Below the pieces are notes generated by a model, which saw only the letters and a program-made list of their open reading frames with translations, did not search any database and had not been told where the DNA came from. The translations under genes were made by a program, and so were the position numbers. This document shows, one piece after another, positions 39,001 to 53,500 of a DNA stretch of 64,000 nucleotides. How positions within the stretch are numbered: the stretch's first letter is position 1; every line of letters starts with the position of its first letter. The stretch spans positions 34,997,930 through 35,061,929 of the forward strand of contig NC_135726.1 in NCBI RefSeq assembly GCF_964656455.1. Reading direction: 5' to 3'. The DNA is from Halichoerus grypus (lineage: Eukaryota > Chordata > Mammalia > Carnivora > Phocidae).

Positions 39001-42000
39001 GTGTCATAGCTTATTTACTTGTTCTGAATTCTGCATTAGATTTTTTTCTCTGATGCTTACTGAAAAATGATAGCTTTAAAAACTTACTATGCCTAGAGAC
39101 ATATTCACTTTTATTTTTTAGACGTTATACTCTGGTATATTTCGGTATACGTGAGTAATATTCTGGTATTTTATTCTCATTTAAACTTTCATTTACAGAT
39201 TAAACAATAATAGCTAACTGTATTATAAATAACAAGTTTGCCTACAAGATTTATTCTGATGCCAGTTTAAAGAATGAAATTACATAAATTGGCAGAAAAG
39301 AATTCCTGTCGTTAGCATGGTTGGGATAACCTAGCAATATCATGATTCCAGACAAAAGAAAGCTGAATATGGGAGCAAGCATTAATGTGTCACTAAAATA
39401 AGAAAAATGTATTTAGGCCATATCACTTTTACAAGTTACAGACATATGTACTGGTACCTAAGTAAAAAAGCCATAAGCATTGACATTTTGGACTATTGTG
39501 ACCCTGACTGGCAGTCCAATCTTAACAAGAAACCTAACCTACCTTTTGCAACTTAAATGTTGTGCTTTATGGGCATGGCAGACCCAAGATTATCTTAAAT
39601 TTAATTAAATTTTGCCAGAACCTTAATTTTATGGGAAATTTACAATGATCTTTAAATAGAGTACTAAATGCTCCCATAGGATTGCGCTGAAAAGCCCACA
39701 GCTGTAACCCGGTCCAATGCACGCATGGAAATAGGAGATTGCCCACAAGTAAAACTAGCATGACTGATTTGGCTGGAGTAAATGTACACATTTTCAGTCT
39801 AAGGAGGCAATGGTAATAAGCAGAAGGATCCTTTTTAATTGGTACAGTGGGGGCTATCTAACAAGGACAGGAAGGGTACTAAATCTACTTAGGTGCCAGA
39901 GATAATTGAACTATGTTAAATGGTCAAAGGTGAGACTTCAGTTTGTGTCTCAACCTCACTTTATAATGACTTGAAATAATGTAATCATGTGCCACGTTAC
40001 TTAGAAATAACACCTAGCCATTAAATGGCAGAGCAGCTTTCGCAGTGATGTGAGGTTATAATTAATGAGCATTTTCTATAAAAGGGAATTTGAAACTGAT
40101 GTTGCATAAGCATTCAGAATATTTAGTATTGATGTGAAAACATTTGTACCTGTAATTTTAATCAAAGCCAAATATAATATTGGTCTGTTCCAATTTCTGT
40201 GACTCATCTACTGAGTTCAAACATATTTCTGGTTTAGGCCCAAGTTGTATACTTGGGAATATTAATGTAGGTATGTGATAGATAACTACTTTGACATATA
40301 CTCCATTTACTTCACAAGTGATTGCATAAAAATTTTGAATGAATATTAATGGCACTGAAAGCAGCCATTTTTAACTGTTAGTTATATGGATGGATATTTT
40401 TCTCCGCTGCTAGAAAAAAACTGTATCTTCTATTTATTTATTATTTATCTATTTATTTATTTTGATTTCTGCTATTGACTATAGCTATAATTACAGTGGA
40501 ACAGAAAATTATATTATTTCAAAATGTAGAACCAAAAGTTTTTTTTTTTTCTTTTTTTTTATTATTACGTTCAATTAGCCAGCATATAGTACATCATTAG
40601 TTTTTGATGTAATGTTCAGCGATTCATTGGTTGTGTATAATACCCAGTGTTCATCACCACATGTGCCCTTCTTAATACCCATCACCCGGTTACCCCCCCA
40701 CACACCCCTTCCTTCTGTAACCCTCAGTTTGGTTCCCAGGTCCAGAGTCTGTCATGGTTTGTCTCCCTCTCTGATTTCTTCCTATTCAGTTTTCCCTCCC
40801 TTCCCCTGTGGTCCTCTGCGCTATTCCTTATGTTCCACATACGAGTGAAACCATATGATAATCGTCTTTCTCTGCTTGACTTATTTCAGTTAGTATCTTC
40901 TATTTAAATATAGTTAGCTACTCTCAATCCAAGAGGCATAAATCCCTATTTTTCCATGTAATCTTCTCTTTTCTCACTTTATACCAATGACTAATATATT
41001 TAATCACCCTTCATTTTTACTGCTGATTTTGTTGGTTTGCTGATGCATTACAGAAAATATTGCAAATATTTGTCTTAATGAAATAATGATATGATATTGT
41101 GTCACTTAAATCTATTATTTAGAAAAGATGAAAATTATAAATTTATAACACAAAAGGAACCAAATAATCATCAAGGCAGCTTTTAACTGTGTAATCAACA
41201 TTAGTATTCATAATCTTAGTATTCATAATCTTAACAAAAAAGGTGGCTTGAGATGATTCATATTTTCTGATATGAAAATACTAGAATTCCCCTAGTAGCC
41301 TTCTCCCCTCTCCCCTTATACACCATTTGTATTTGGAACATTGTTCTTTTTTTTTTTTTTTTTTAAAGATTTTATTTATTTGACACAGAGAGAGAGACAG
41401 CTAGAGAGGGAATACAAGCAGGGGGAGCAGGAGAGGGAGAAGCAGGCTCCTGGCTGAGCAGGGGGCCCGATGCGGGGCTCGATCCCAGGACCCTGGGATC
41501 GTGACCTGAGCCGAAGGCAGACGCTTAACCGCTGAGCCACCCAGGTGCCCCTGGAACATTGTTCTTTAAAGGAATGTATTAGAACTTGAGAAATTAGTTT
41601 TTTATTAGTATTTCCATAGAAACAGTATAACAGTTTTCTCACTTTTCTATATTCCTAAAGAAATTTTCCTGTTGGAGATAAATTATTTTATTTTCCCATT
41701 GTTTCTCATCTAAACCTTTTTCTTTTCAAAATTAAGCCGCAGAAATAGTGAAAAGCTTTAGCAGATGACAAAATTGAATATGATGTAATTATTTCAAATG
41801 GCATGTCACTTAAGGATCTCTAATTTTATTTCCTGGAGTTCCACTGGGAACTTTTGAGGGGTCAGATGACCCACAATTCCCTGGTTATTGATTATACTGC
41901 TTTGTTGTAGGTATTGGTTAGCAGTATTGTATGTAAGTGAATTTTTGTAAGTGAATGATTTAAGATGTTATTCTTAAAATTTAGTCACTTTGCCTTTAGT

Positions 42001-44523
42001 TAAATCTTACAATTTTTAGATATGTATTCTGTGTAATAATCATTTGGAAAAGTATCACCTTTTTTGAGAAACACAGAGTTTTATAGTTTCTGTGCAAAGA
42101 AATTTGATAGTAACATTTCATCATGAATATTGATAATATTTTAAAATGTCTTGGATTCAACCTATTTCTATTAGCATATGTCAAGTTTTTGTTTCCTTCT
42201 TTGAGGGCAAACTATTTTTTTATTTCATTACTATTTGCATATATATAGAAAAAAGTCCATTTTAAAAGAAGCATAGAATACACTGAACTGTACACTTAAA
42301 AATAATGGAGATGGGGGCGCCTGGGTGGCTCAGTGGGTTAAGCATCTGCCTTTGGCTCAGGTCATGATGCCAGGGTCCTGGGATCTAGTCCCGCATCAGG
42401 CTCCCTGCTCAGTCAGCTTCTCCCTCTGCCCGCCCCCCCACCCCGGCTAGTGCAAGCTCTCTCTCTTTCTCTCTCTCTGTCTCTCACAAAAATAAATAAA
42501 TAAAATCTTTAAAAAAAAATGATGGAGATGGTAAATTTGATGTTATCTATAATTTGCTACATTAAAAAAATTGGAAAAAGAAAAGCATAGAGAAGCTACG
42601 TATACAGCAGACTTTGAGCAAGATTAGTATATATTATTTCAGTTTAGGGTAAAATAATTCAAAATAGTTTATAGTTTATAATTTCTGAAAATGCAGGTTA
42701 AATCTCTTTCATTAGATTTCTTTTACATTTTTTTAAAAATGTATTTGCTATTGAAAATGTCCTACAAGTACTTGATATTTACCAGTCTGGAGGCCTAGGC
42801 TCTAAGCTCCGGTTCCTGAATTCCACAATGGTCCTGAGTCAGACAGTTCAGCTGTGAGGGCCTTTGCTTCTCCTCAGACTGCCTACCCTTCTGTTGTACC
42901 TGCCCGCTCTAGGAACTAGATCACGTCTCCTAGGTGTAATATTACAATAAACACCCAATGGAGGTAGGAATACTGGGACAAAGTAAGGATGTGGCTGAAA
43001 GAAATCTCCACATTTTCTCCTATGAACTTAAGATGTTATTTCTGTGAGGTCCTTAAGATTTATCTGGTCCATCCCACACCTTTGAGTTCTCATAGAGGCC
43101 CAAAGTGAGTGAATGATCCATCAAGTTACCAGGGTAACTTTGTTCTCCAGTGACGCTTTTTTAATTCTCCCCTAGATCCTGCTCCTCACTATGTCCCTCC
43201 AGAAGAGGCATACCATGGGGTTGCACAGCTTATCTGTCTTCTGTGAGGCTTGGGGTTGGATGGGGAGGGAAGAGAAGAAAGAAGACCTTAAACAAGACTG
43301 TTTGGTTTTTTAAATATCTACTGAGTGACTCTGGGCTTGGCACATTACATCACTTGTCTCATATTTTTTCTCACAGCAGATAGCTTATGTGGCTAAAGAG
43401 GCTCTCTGTAGGAGGTTGCTTAAAGAGGCTAATTCAAAGGTGAAGTGACTACTACAAGTTCAGAATTTATAAATAAATGGTAGATCTGGGATTTGAATCT
43501 TGGTCTTCCCAATTCTAAAGCCTATATTCTTTTTTTTTTTTAATATTTTATTTATTTATTTGACAGCACAAGCAGGGGGAGCAGCAGGGAGAGGGAGAAG
43601 CAGGCTCGCCACTGAGCAAGGAGCCTGACGTGGGGCTTGATCCCAGGACCCTGGGATTATGACCTGAGCCAAAGGCAGATGCTCAACCGACTGAGCAACC
43701 CAGGCACCCCAAAAGAAATTTCTCTTAATACTTGAATATATAGGGGCAATCCCAGGGTCCTGGGATCAAGCCCCACGTTGGGCTCCCTACTCAGCGGGGA
43801 GCCTGCTTCTCCCTCTCCTCCCTGCTTGTGCTCTCTCTCACTATCTCTGTCTCTATCTCTGTCTCTCTCTCTCCCTCTCTCAAATAAATAAATAAATAAA
43901 TACTTGAATATGTAAACAAAACCAACTTAAATACCAATTTTAATTTATATATTAATTTGTAGACATACATTTCTTTGGAGACATATGATAGAGTGACCAC
44001 TACAACCAGTAAACAAATTTCAGATATAAAAACATTATATATTATGATAAAGTTCTGTTAAGAGAAATGGAATATAAGTACAAGGTCGGTGAAAAAGGGA
44101 AAGATGTATAATTAAAGAAGACCTCGTTCATGTGTATCTTTCTTTAAGTCTACTATAGTTAACATACAGTGTTTTATTAGTTTCAGGTGTACAATATAAT
44201 CATTTGACAATTCTATACCTTACTCAGTGCTCATCAAGATAAGTGTGATCCCCTTCACCTATTTTACCCATCCCCCATCCACCTCCCCTCTGGTAACCAT
44301 CAGTTCTCCATACTTAAGAGTCTGGTTTTTTTGGTTTATCCCTTTTTCTTTCCTTCATTCTTTGATTTCTTTCTTAAATTCCACATATGAATAAAATCAT
44401 GGTATGTGTCTTTCTCTAATTGACTTATTTTGCTTAACATTATACTCTCTAGATTCATCCATGTTGATGCAATAGACAAGATTACATTCTTTTCTAAGGC
44501 TTTTCTAAGGCTGAATAATATTC

Positions 44524-44568
<45 letters not shown>

Positions 44569-47500
44569 CACACATGTATATATGTATTTACCATATCTTC
44601 TTTATCCATTCATTTATCCATGGACACTTGGGCTGCTTCCATAATTTGGCTATTGTAAATAATTCTGAAATAAATATAGGGGTGCCTATATCTTTTCAAA
44701 TTAATGTTTTCATATTCTTTGGGTAAATACCCATTAATGCAATTACAGGTAGTTCTAATTTAATTTTTGAGGAACCTCCATACTGTTTTCCACAGTGGCT
44801 GCATCTGTTGCATTCTCACCAAGAGTATACATTCTCGCCAACACTTGTTTCTTGTGTTGTTTTTGCCATTTTGACAGGTGTGAGCTAATAGCTCATTGTA
44901 TTTTTGATTTGCATTTCCCTGATCATGAGTGATGTTGAGCATCTTTTCATGTGTCTGTTGACCATCTGGATGTCTTCTTTGGAGAAATGACTATTCATGT
45001 CTTCTGCCCATTTTTAACCGGATTATTTTTTCTTTTTTGGTATTGAGTTGTATAAGTTGTTGATATACTTTTAGTTACTAACCCTTTATCAGATATGACA
45101 TTTGCAGATATCTTCTCCCATTTAGTAGGTTGTCTTTTAGTTTTGTTGATTGTTTCCTTTGCTTTGCAATAGCTTTTTATTTTGATGTAGTTCCAAGAGT
45201 TTATTTTTACTTTTCTTTTCCTTGCCTCAGGAGACATATCTTGAGAAATATTCCTATAGCCAATGTCAGAGAAAATACTGCCTGTGCTCTATTCTAGGAT
45301 TTTTATGGTTTCAGGTCTCACATTTAGGTCCTTAATCCATTTGAGGTTATTTTTGTGTGTGATGTAAGTGGTACAGTTTCATTTTTTTGCATGTAGCCAT
45401 CTAGTTTTCCCAAAACCATTTGTTGAAGAGACTATCTTTTTCCATTGGATATTATTTCCTGCTTTGTCGAGGATTAATTGATCATTTAATCATGGGTTTC
45501 TTTCTCGGCTTTCTGTTCTGTTCTGTTGATCTGTGTGTCTCTTTTTGTGCCAGTATCATACTGTTTTGATTACTGCAACTTTCTGGTATAACTTGAAATC
45601 TGGAATTGTGATGCTTCCAGCTTTGTTTTTCTTTTTCAAGATTGCTTTGGCTATTTGTGGTCTTTTTTGGTTCCATACAGTTTTAAGATTGTTCTAGTTC
45701 TGTGAAAAATGCTGTTGGTATTTTGGTAGGGATTGCATTAAATGTGTAGATTGCTTTGGGTATTATAGACATTATAACAATATTGGTCCTTCCCATCCAT
45801 GAACATGGACTATCTTCCCATTTGTTTGTGTTAATTTTATAGTCTTTCACCTAGTTTTATAGTCTTTCACCTCGTTGGTTGAGTTTATTCCTAGGTATTT
45901 TATTATTTTTGGATTGTTTTCCTAATTTCTCTTTCTGCTACGTCATTATTAGTGGATAGAAATGCAACAGATTTCTGTACATTGATTTTGTATCCTGCAA
46001 CCTTACTGAATTGATTTGTCAGTTTTAGTAGTTTTTGCTGGAGTCTAGGGTTTTCTATATATAGTATCGTGTCATCTGCAAGTAGCGAGAGTTTTACCTC
46101 TTTCCTACCAATTTGGGTGCCTTTTATTCCTGTATGTGGTCTGATTGCTGTGGCTAAGGCATCTAGTACTATGTTGAATAAAAGTGGTGAGAGTAGACAT
46201 CCTTGTCTTGCTCCTGGCCACAGGGGGAATGCTGTCGGTTTGTTGTTGTTGTTGTTGTTTTTTACCATTGACTATGATGTTAGCTGTGGGTTTTCATATA
46301 TGGCCTTTATTATGTTAAGCTATGTTCCCTCGAAACCTCCTTTGTTGAGGGATTTTATCATGAATGAATGTTGTAACTTGTCAAATGCCTTTTCTTCATC
46401 TGTTGAAATGATCATGTGGCTTTTATCCTTTCTCTTCTTTTTTTGTTTTAAGATTTTATTTATTTATTTATTTATTTGAGAGAGAGACAGAGAGCATAAG
46501 CGTGGGGGGGGGGTTGGAGCAAAGGGAGAAGGAGAGGGACAGACTCCCTGTTGAGTGCAGAGCCAACTCAGGGCTCAATCCCAGGACCCTGGGATCATGA
46601 CCTGAGCTGAACTCAGATGCTTAATTGACTGAGCCACCCAGGCACCCCTGTCCTTACTCTTATTAATGCTATTTATCGCCTTGCAAATATTGAAACACTC
46701 TTGCATCCAGGAAATCACAGTTGATCATGGTGAATGATTTTTTTTAATATGTTCTTTGATTCAGTTTGCTAATATTTTGTTGAGGAATTTTGCATGTATA
46801 TTCATTAGAGATATTGGCCTGTAGTTCTTTTTTTAAGTTTTTATTTAAATTCCAGTTAGCTTACATACAGTGTAATATTAGTTTTAAGTATGCAATATAG
46901 TGATTCAACACTTAACATATATCACCCAGTGCTCATCACAACTGCACTCCTTATTCCCCATCACCTGTTTAACCCATCGCCTCACCCACCTACCTTCTGG
47001 TAATCATCACTTTGTTCTCTATACTTAAGAGTCCATTTCTTGCGTGCCTGGGTGGCTCAGTCAGTTAAGTAGCTGCCTTTGGCTCAGGTCATGATCCCAG
47101 TGTCCTGGGATCGAGCCCCACATTGGGCTCCTTGCTCAGTGGGGAGACAGTTTCTCCCTCTGCCTGCTACTCCCCCTGCTTATGCTTGTCCTCTCTCCCT
47201 CTCTCTCTCTGTCAAATAAATAAATAAAATATATATTTTTTAAAAGTCTATTTCTTGCTTTGCCTCTCTTTTTTCCCCTTTGCTCATTTGTTTTGTTTCT
47301 TAAATGCTACATATGAGTGAAATCATATGGTATTTGTCTTTTCTCTGACTGACTTGTTTCGCTTAGCATAATACTTTCTAGCTCCATCCATGTTGTTGCA
47401 CATGGCAAGATTTCATTCTTTTTTATAGATGAGTGATAGTCCATTGCATGTATGTTTGTGTGTGTGTGTGTATATATACACACACACCACATATTCCTTA

Positions 47501-50500
47501 TCCATTAATCAGTCAGTAGACATTTGGGCTGTTTCCATAATTTGCTATTGTAGATAATGCTGCTGTAAACATCGGGGTGCATGCATCCCTTTGAATTAAT
47601 ATTTTTGTGTACTTTGGGTAAATGCCTAGTAGTGCAATTACTGGGTCATAGAGTACTTCTATTTTTAACTTATTGAGGAACTTCCATAGTGTTTTCCACA
47701 AAGACTGCACCAGTTTGCACTCCCACCACCAGTGCAAGAGAGTTCCTCTTTCCCCACATCCTCACCAACACCTGTTGTTTTTTGTGTTGTTGACTTTCAC
47801 CATTCTGACAGGTGTGAGGTGATACGTAATTGTAGCTTTGATTTGTATTTCCCTGATGATCACTGATGTGGAGCACCTTTTCATGTGCCTGTTGGTCATA
47901 TGTGTATTCATGTCTTCTGCCTGTTTTTAATTGGATTATTAATTTTGGGGTTGTTGAGGTGTATAAGTTCTTTATATATCTTGGATACTAATCCTTTATC
48001 AGAGTTGTCATTAGCAAATATCTTCTCCCATTCAGTAGGCTGTCTTTCAGTTTTGTTGATTGTTTCCTTTGCTGTGCAGAAGCTTTTTATTTTGATATAG
48101 TCCCAATAGTTTATTTTTGCTTTTGTTTCCCTTGCCTCAAGAGACACATCAAGAAAAATGTTGCTACAGCCAATGTCAGAGAAATTACTTCCTGTCCTCT
48201 CTTCTAGTTTTTTTATGGTTTCAGGTCTCATATTTAGGTCCTTAATCCAGTTTGAGTTTCTTTTTGTGTATGGTTTAAGAAAGTGATAGAGTTTCATTCT
48301 TTGGCATGTCGTTGTTCAGTTTTCCCAACATCATTTGTTGAAACCTTCTTTTCCCCATTGTATATTGTTTCCTGTTTTGTCGAAGATTAACTGACCATAT
48401 AGTTGTGTGTTCATTTCTGTGTTTTCTGTTCTGTTCTCTTGATCTTTGTGTCTGTTTTTGTGCCAGTACCGTACTGTTCTGATTACTATAGCTTTGTAAT
48501 ATAACTTGACATCCAGAATTGTGATGCCTCCAGCTTTGCTTTGTGGTTCTATACAAATTTTAGGATTGTTTGTTCTAGCTCTGTGAAAAATGTTATGTTG
48601 GTATTTTGATAGGGATTGCATTAAATGTGCAGATTGCTTTGGGTATTAGACATTTTAACAGTATTTGTGTTTCTGATTCATGAGCATAGAATGTCTTTCC
48701 ATTTCTTTGTGTTACCTTCAATTTCTTTCATGAATGTTTTATAGTTTTCAGAGTACAGGTCTTTCACTCCTTTGGTACATTAATTTTGTATCCTGGAACT
48801 TTACTGAATTCTTTTATCAGTTCTAGCCATTTTTCAGGTTTTATATACATATATAGTATCATGTGATCCACAAATAGTGGAAGTTTTACTTCTTCCTTGC
48901 TGATTTGTATGCCTTTTATTTGATTGTTGTGTCTAGGATTTACAGTACCAAGTTGAATAAAAGTAGTGAGAGTGGGCATCCCTGTCTTGTTCCTGACTGT
49001 AGAGGAAAAGCTCTCAGTTTTTCCCTATTTAAGATGATATTAGCTGTGGTTTTTTTCATATATAGCCTTTATTATGTTGAGGTATGTTCCCTTTAAACCT
49101 ACCTTGTCCAGAGTTGTTATCACGAATAAATGTTGTACTTTGTCAATTGCTTTTTCAAATCTATTGAAATGATCATGATTCTTATCTTTTCTTTTGTTAA
49201 TGTAATATATCACATTGGTTGATTTGTGGATATTGAACCACACTTGCAACCCAGGAATAAATCCCACTTGATCATAGTGAATGATTTTTTTTAAGGTATT
49301 GTTGGACTCAGTTTGCTTGTATTTTATTGAGAATTTTGGCATCTGTGTTCATCAAGAATATTGGCCTGTAGTTATCTTTATTAGTGGTATTGTTATGGGT
49401 TTGGTATCAGGGTAATGCTGGCCTCATAGAATGAATTTTGACATTTTCCTTCCTATTTATTTTTTTAATAGTTTGAGAAGAATAGGTATTACCTCTTATT
49501 TAAGTGTCTGGTAGACTTCATCTGTGAAGCCATCTGGTTTGTTGGAGTTTTTTGAGTACTGATTCAATTTCATTGCTTGTAATCTGTTCACATTTTCTAT
49601 TTCTTCCTCATTCAGTTTTAAGAGGTTGTAGGTTTCTAGAAATGTATCCATTTCTTCTAGAATGTCCAATTTTTTGGTATGTAATTATTTGTAATATTCT
49701 CTTACAGTCGGTTGTATTTCTTTTGGGTCGGTTATTATTTCTCCTCTTTTATTTCTGATTTTGTTTTGAGTCCTCTCTCTTTCTCTCCCCCTCCCTCCCT
49801 TCTTCTCTCCCTCTCTTTTTCTTGATGACTCTGGCTAAAGGTTTGTCAATTTTACTATCTTTAGAAAGAACCAGCTCCTGGTTTCATTGATATGTTCTAT
49901 TGGCTTTTTAGTTTTATTTTGTTTATTTCTGATCTAATCTTTATTATATTCTTTCTTCTACTGGTTTTGGGTTTTGTCTGTTCTATTTCTAGCTCCTTTA
50001 GGTATAAAGTTAGGTTGTATATTTGAGATTTTTCTTGCTCTTGAGGTAGGGCCATATTGCTATAAACTTTACTCTTAGAAAATCTTCGCTGTATCCTGAA
50101 GATTTTGGAGCATTATGTTTTCATTTTCATTTGTCTACATGTATTTTTTTAGTGGGGGAGGGACAGAGGGAGAGGAGAGAGAAAATCTTAAGCAGGCTCT
50201 ATAGAGCCTGACACTGGGCTCAATCTCACAACCCTCAGATCATGACCTGAGCTGAAATCGAGAGTTGGACATTTAACTGACTGAGCCACCCAGGCACCCT
50301 GTCTCCATGTAGTTTTTGCTTTTCTCTTTTATTTTTTGGTTGACCCATTCATGGTTAATAGCATGTTATTTAACCTTCATGCATTTGTGCTCTTTCTGTA
50401 TTTTTTCTTGTGGTTCATTTCTAATTTCATAGTGTTGTGGTCAGAAAAGATGCATGGTATGACTTCGATCTTTTTCAATTTGTTGAAACTTGTTTTGTGA

Positions 50501-53500
50501 CCTAATGTGTGATTTTTCTGGAGATTGATCCATGTGCACTTGAAAACAATATGTATTCTGCTGTTTTAGGATGGAATGTTCTGAATACATCTAGTAAATC
50601 CATGTGGTTCCATGTGTCATTCAAAGCCACTGTTTCCTTGTTGATTTTCTCTTTGGATGATCTGTCCATTGATGTAAGTGGGGTGTTAAAGTCCCATACT
50701 ATTATTATATTACTACCAATTAGTCCCTTTATGTTTGTTATTAACTTATTTTATGTACTTGGGTACCCCCATGTTGGGTACATAAATATTTACAATAATT
50801 ATATTACCTTGTTGGATTGTTTCCTTTATGATTATATGGTGTCCTTCTTTGTTTCTTGTTACAGTCTTTGTTTTAAAGTCTATTTTGTTCACTATAAGTA
50901 TTGCTCCCCTGGCTTTTTTACTTCTATATGCTTCATAAATGCTTCTCCATCCCTTCACTTTCAGTCTTCATGAGTCTTTAGGTCTTAAATGAGTCTCTTG
51001 TAGGCACCATAATGGTGGGTCTTATATTTTATCTATTCTGTCACCCTATATCTTTTGATTGGAGCATTTAGTCCACTTATAGCCAAAGTAATTATTGATA
51101 GCTAGGTACTTAGTTGCCATTTTATTACTTGTTTTGTCGGGTTTGGCCAGCAAACCCTGAGACAGCGAATGAAAGGATTACTCCCAGCACCTTAGTAAGG
51201 GAAAGGGGAGGCCTAGGGGCCAGACGCTCTAATGGTGAAAGGCCTTGAGCCAAGCTCTCTCTCTCCTTTTATTGTGAGTTTAATTAATACCCCATGTGCA
51301 GGACAAGGAGTTTGTGAAGTACGTGACCACTACAGGTGCCTGTATTTAAGCATTTACTCCCTGGATGAAACCCTTGAGCCGCAGTAAGAATCCAGGGCGT
51401 GTTCAGCCAAGAAACTTAAGAGGCAGCCCAGCGTTCAGGGCACTCCCTCCTTTGCATTTCAATTAGTCTCATCCAGGGAGGCATATACAAGTCAGGTTTT
51501 ATCTCTCCAGGCACTGTGAATCCCCACATTGTTTTATGGTTGTTTGTTGTTGTTCTTTCTTCTCTTCTCTCATGGTTAGTTGGCATTCTTTAGTGGTATA
51601 CTTACATTCCTTTCCCTTTATTTTTTGTATATCCATTACTGGTTTTTGATTTATGTTACCATTTGTTTTGTCTGTAACATCTTCTGCATATAATAGTCTA
51701 TATTAGGTTGATGATCGCTTAAGTTTGAACCCATTCTTTGCTCCTCTCCCCCACCTCCCCACATTTTAGATATACAGTGTCATACTTTACATGCTTTTAT
51801 TTTGTGAGTCCCTTGACTGATTTTTACAATATACTTATTTTTCTGCTCTTGTGCTTCCTACTTTTCTTGTTTATTACTTATGTTCTGTCCTTTCCACACA
51901 AAAAGTTCCCTTTAAGATTTCTTGTGGGGCTGGTCTAGTGGTCATGAATTCCTTTAACTTTTATTTGTCTGAGAAACTCTTTATCTATCCTTCTATTCTG
52001 AATGATAGCCTTGCTGCATAGAGTATTCTTGGCTGAAGATTTTGCATTCAGCACTTTGAATATATCATGCCACACCCTCTGGCCTCCAAAGTTTCTGTTG
52101 AAAACCAGCTGATAGCCTTATGGGGTTTCTTTTGTTTGTAACTGTTCTCTTTTCTCGTTCTGCTTTTAAAATTCTCCCTCTATCACTACTTTTTGGCTTT
52201 TTTTTTTTTTTTTTTTTTTAGATTTTATTTATTTATTTGACAGAGAGAGAGATAGCTAGAGCAGGAACACAAGCAGGGGGAGTGGGAGAGGGAGAAGCAG
52301 GCTTCCCGCCAAGCAGGGAGCCCAATGTGGGACTCGATCCCAGGACACTGGAATCATGACCTGAGCTGAAGGCAGACGCTTAACGACTGAGCCACCCAGG
52401 CACCCTACTTTTTGGCATTTTAATATTATGTATCTTGGTGTGGAACTCCTTGGGTTGGTTTTGTTGGGAGATCTCTGAACCTCCTGAGTCTGGATATATT
52501 TCCTTCCCCACATTCGGGAAGTTTACAGCTATTATTTATTCAAATGAAACATTTGCCCCTTTTTCTCTCTCTTCTCCTTCTGGGATCACTATTATGAGAA
52601 TGTTAGTACATTTGATGGTGTCACTGAGCTCCCTAAGTCTATTCTGATTTTGTATTATTTTTTTCTCTCTCTCCTATTCAGTTTGGTTCCTTTCCATTAC
52701 TTGGTCCTCCAAGTTGCTGATCCATTCTTCTGCTTCCTTTAGTCTACTGTTGATTCCTTCTAATGTATATTTAATTTCAGTTATTGATTCTTCATCTCTA
52801 ATTGGTTCTTGTTTATAATTTCTGTTTCTTTGTTAAGGGTCTCACCAAAGTCCTCAACTCTTTTCTCAAAGCCAGTGAGTTTCTTTGTGATCATTAGTTT
52901 AAATTCACTATCAGACATATTACTTATCTCTGTTTTGTTTTTATCTCTTGCTGTGATTTGTCCTGTTATTTCCTTCGGGACATAGTCCTCTGTCTCCTCA
53001 TTTTGTCTAACTCTGTGGTCTGTTTCTATGTGTTAAAAAAGTTAGCTACATCTCCTGCTCTTGAAAGTTATGGCCTTATGAAGAAAAGGTCATTTAGTGC
53101 CCTGCATTGCAGTATCCCCTGTTGACCAGAACCTGGCACTTCAGGAGTGTCTCCTATGTGTGTTGCCTGAACCCTACTTTTCTGGCTGAGCTGCTTTTGC
53201 CTTCAGTCCAGTCATCTGCAATGGTTCTCTTTGCCTGTGGTGGGCAGTATTTGGTCCCTGGCTAATGGGCCAGTCTGAGACCACCTTGGGCTTGAGTTGA
53301 GTCAGACCAGCCATTTGTCAGAGTTGCAGTAGCACCAAACTGCAGAGTACCTTCCCTGTGTCATCCCCTGAGAAGCTTTAATTGGTGGGTGGGATCTGCG
53401 GTCACACTAGCTGTCTGCCCCTAGTCCACTGCTGGGTCCATAGTCTGACTAGTGTGTGTGGTTATCTTTCCCTCTGTCTGAGGCAGGAGTTACTTTGGAG

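Larger units (their letters stand above)
44127..46820 (-). mobile_element. Old L1 3' half, antisense (element A)
   Basis: Antisense L1 3'UTR (tcaggtgtacaatataatc, ccatccacctcccctctggt) and ORF2 up to the RT domain ([15 protein letters not shown] near 46060). It contains a (TG)n run and one Can-SINE. It ends at gatattggcctgtagttc, where another L1 begins. Confidence 0.88.
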
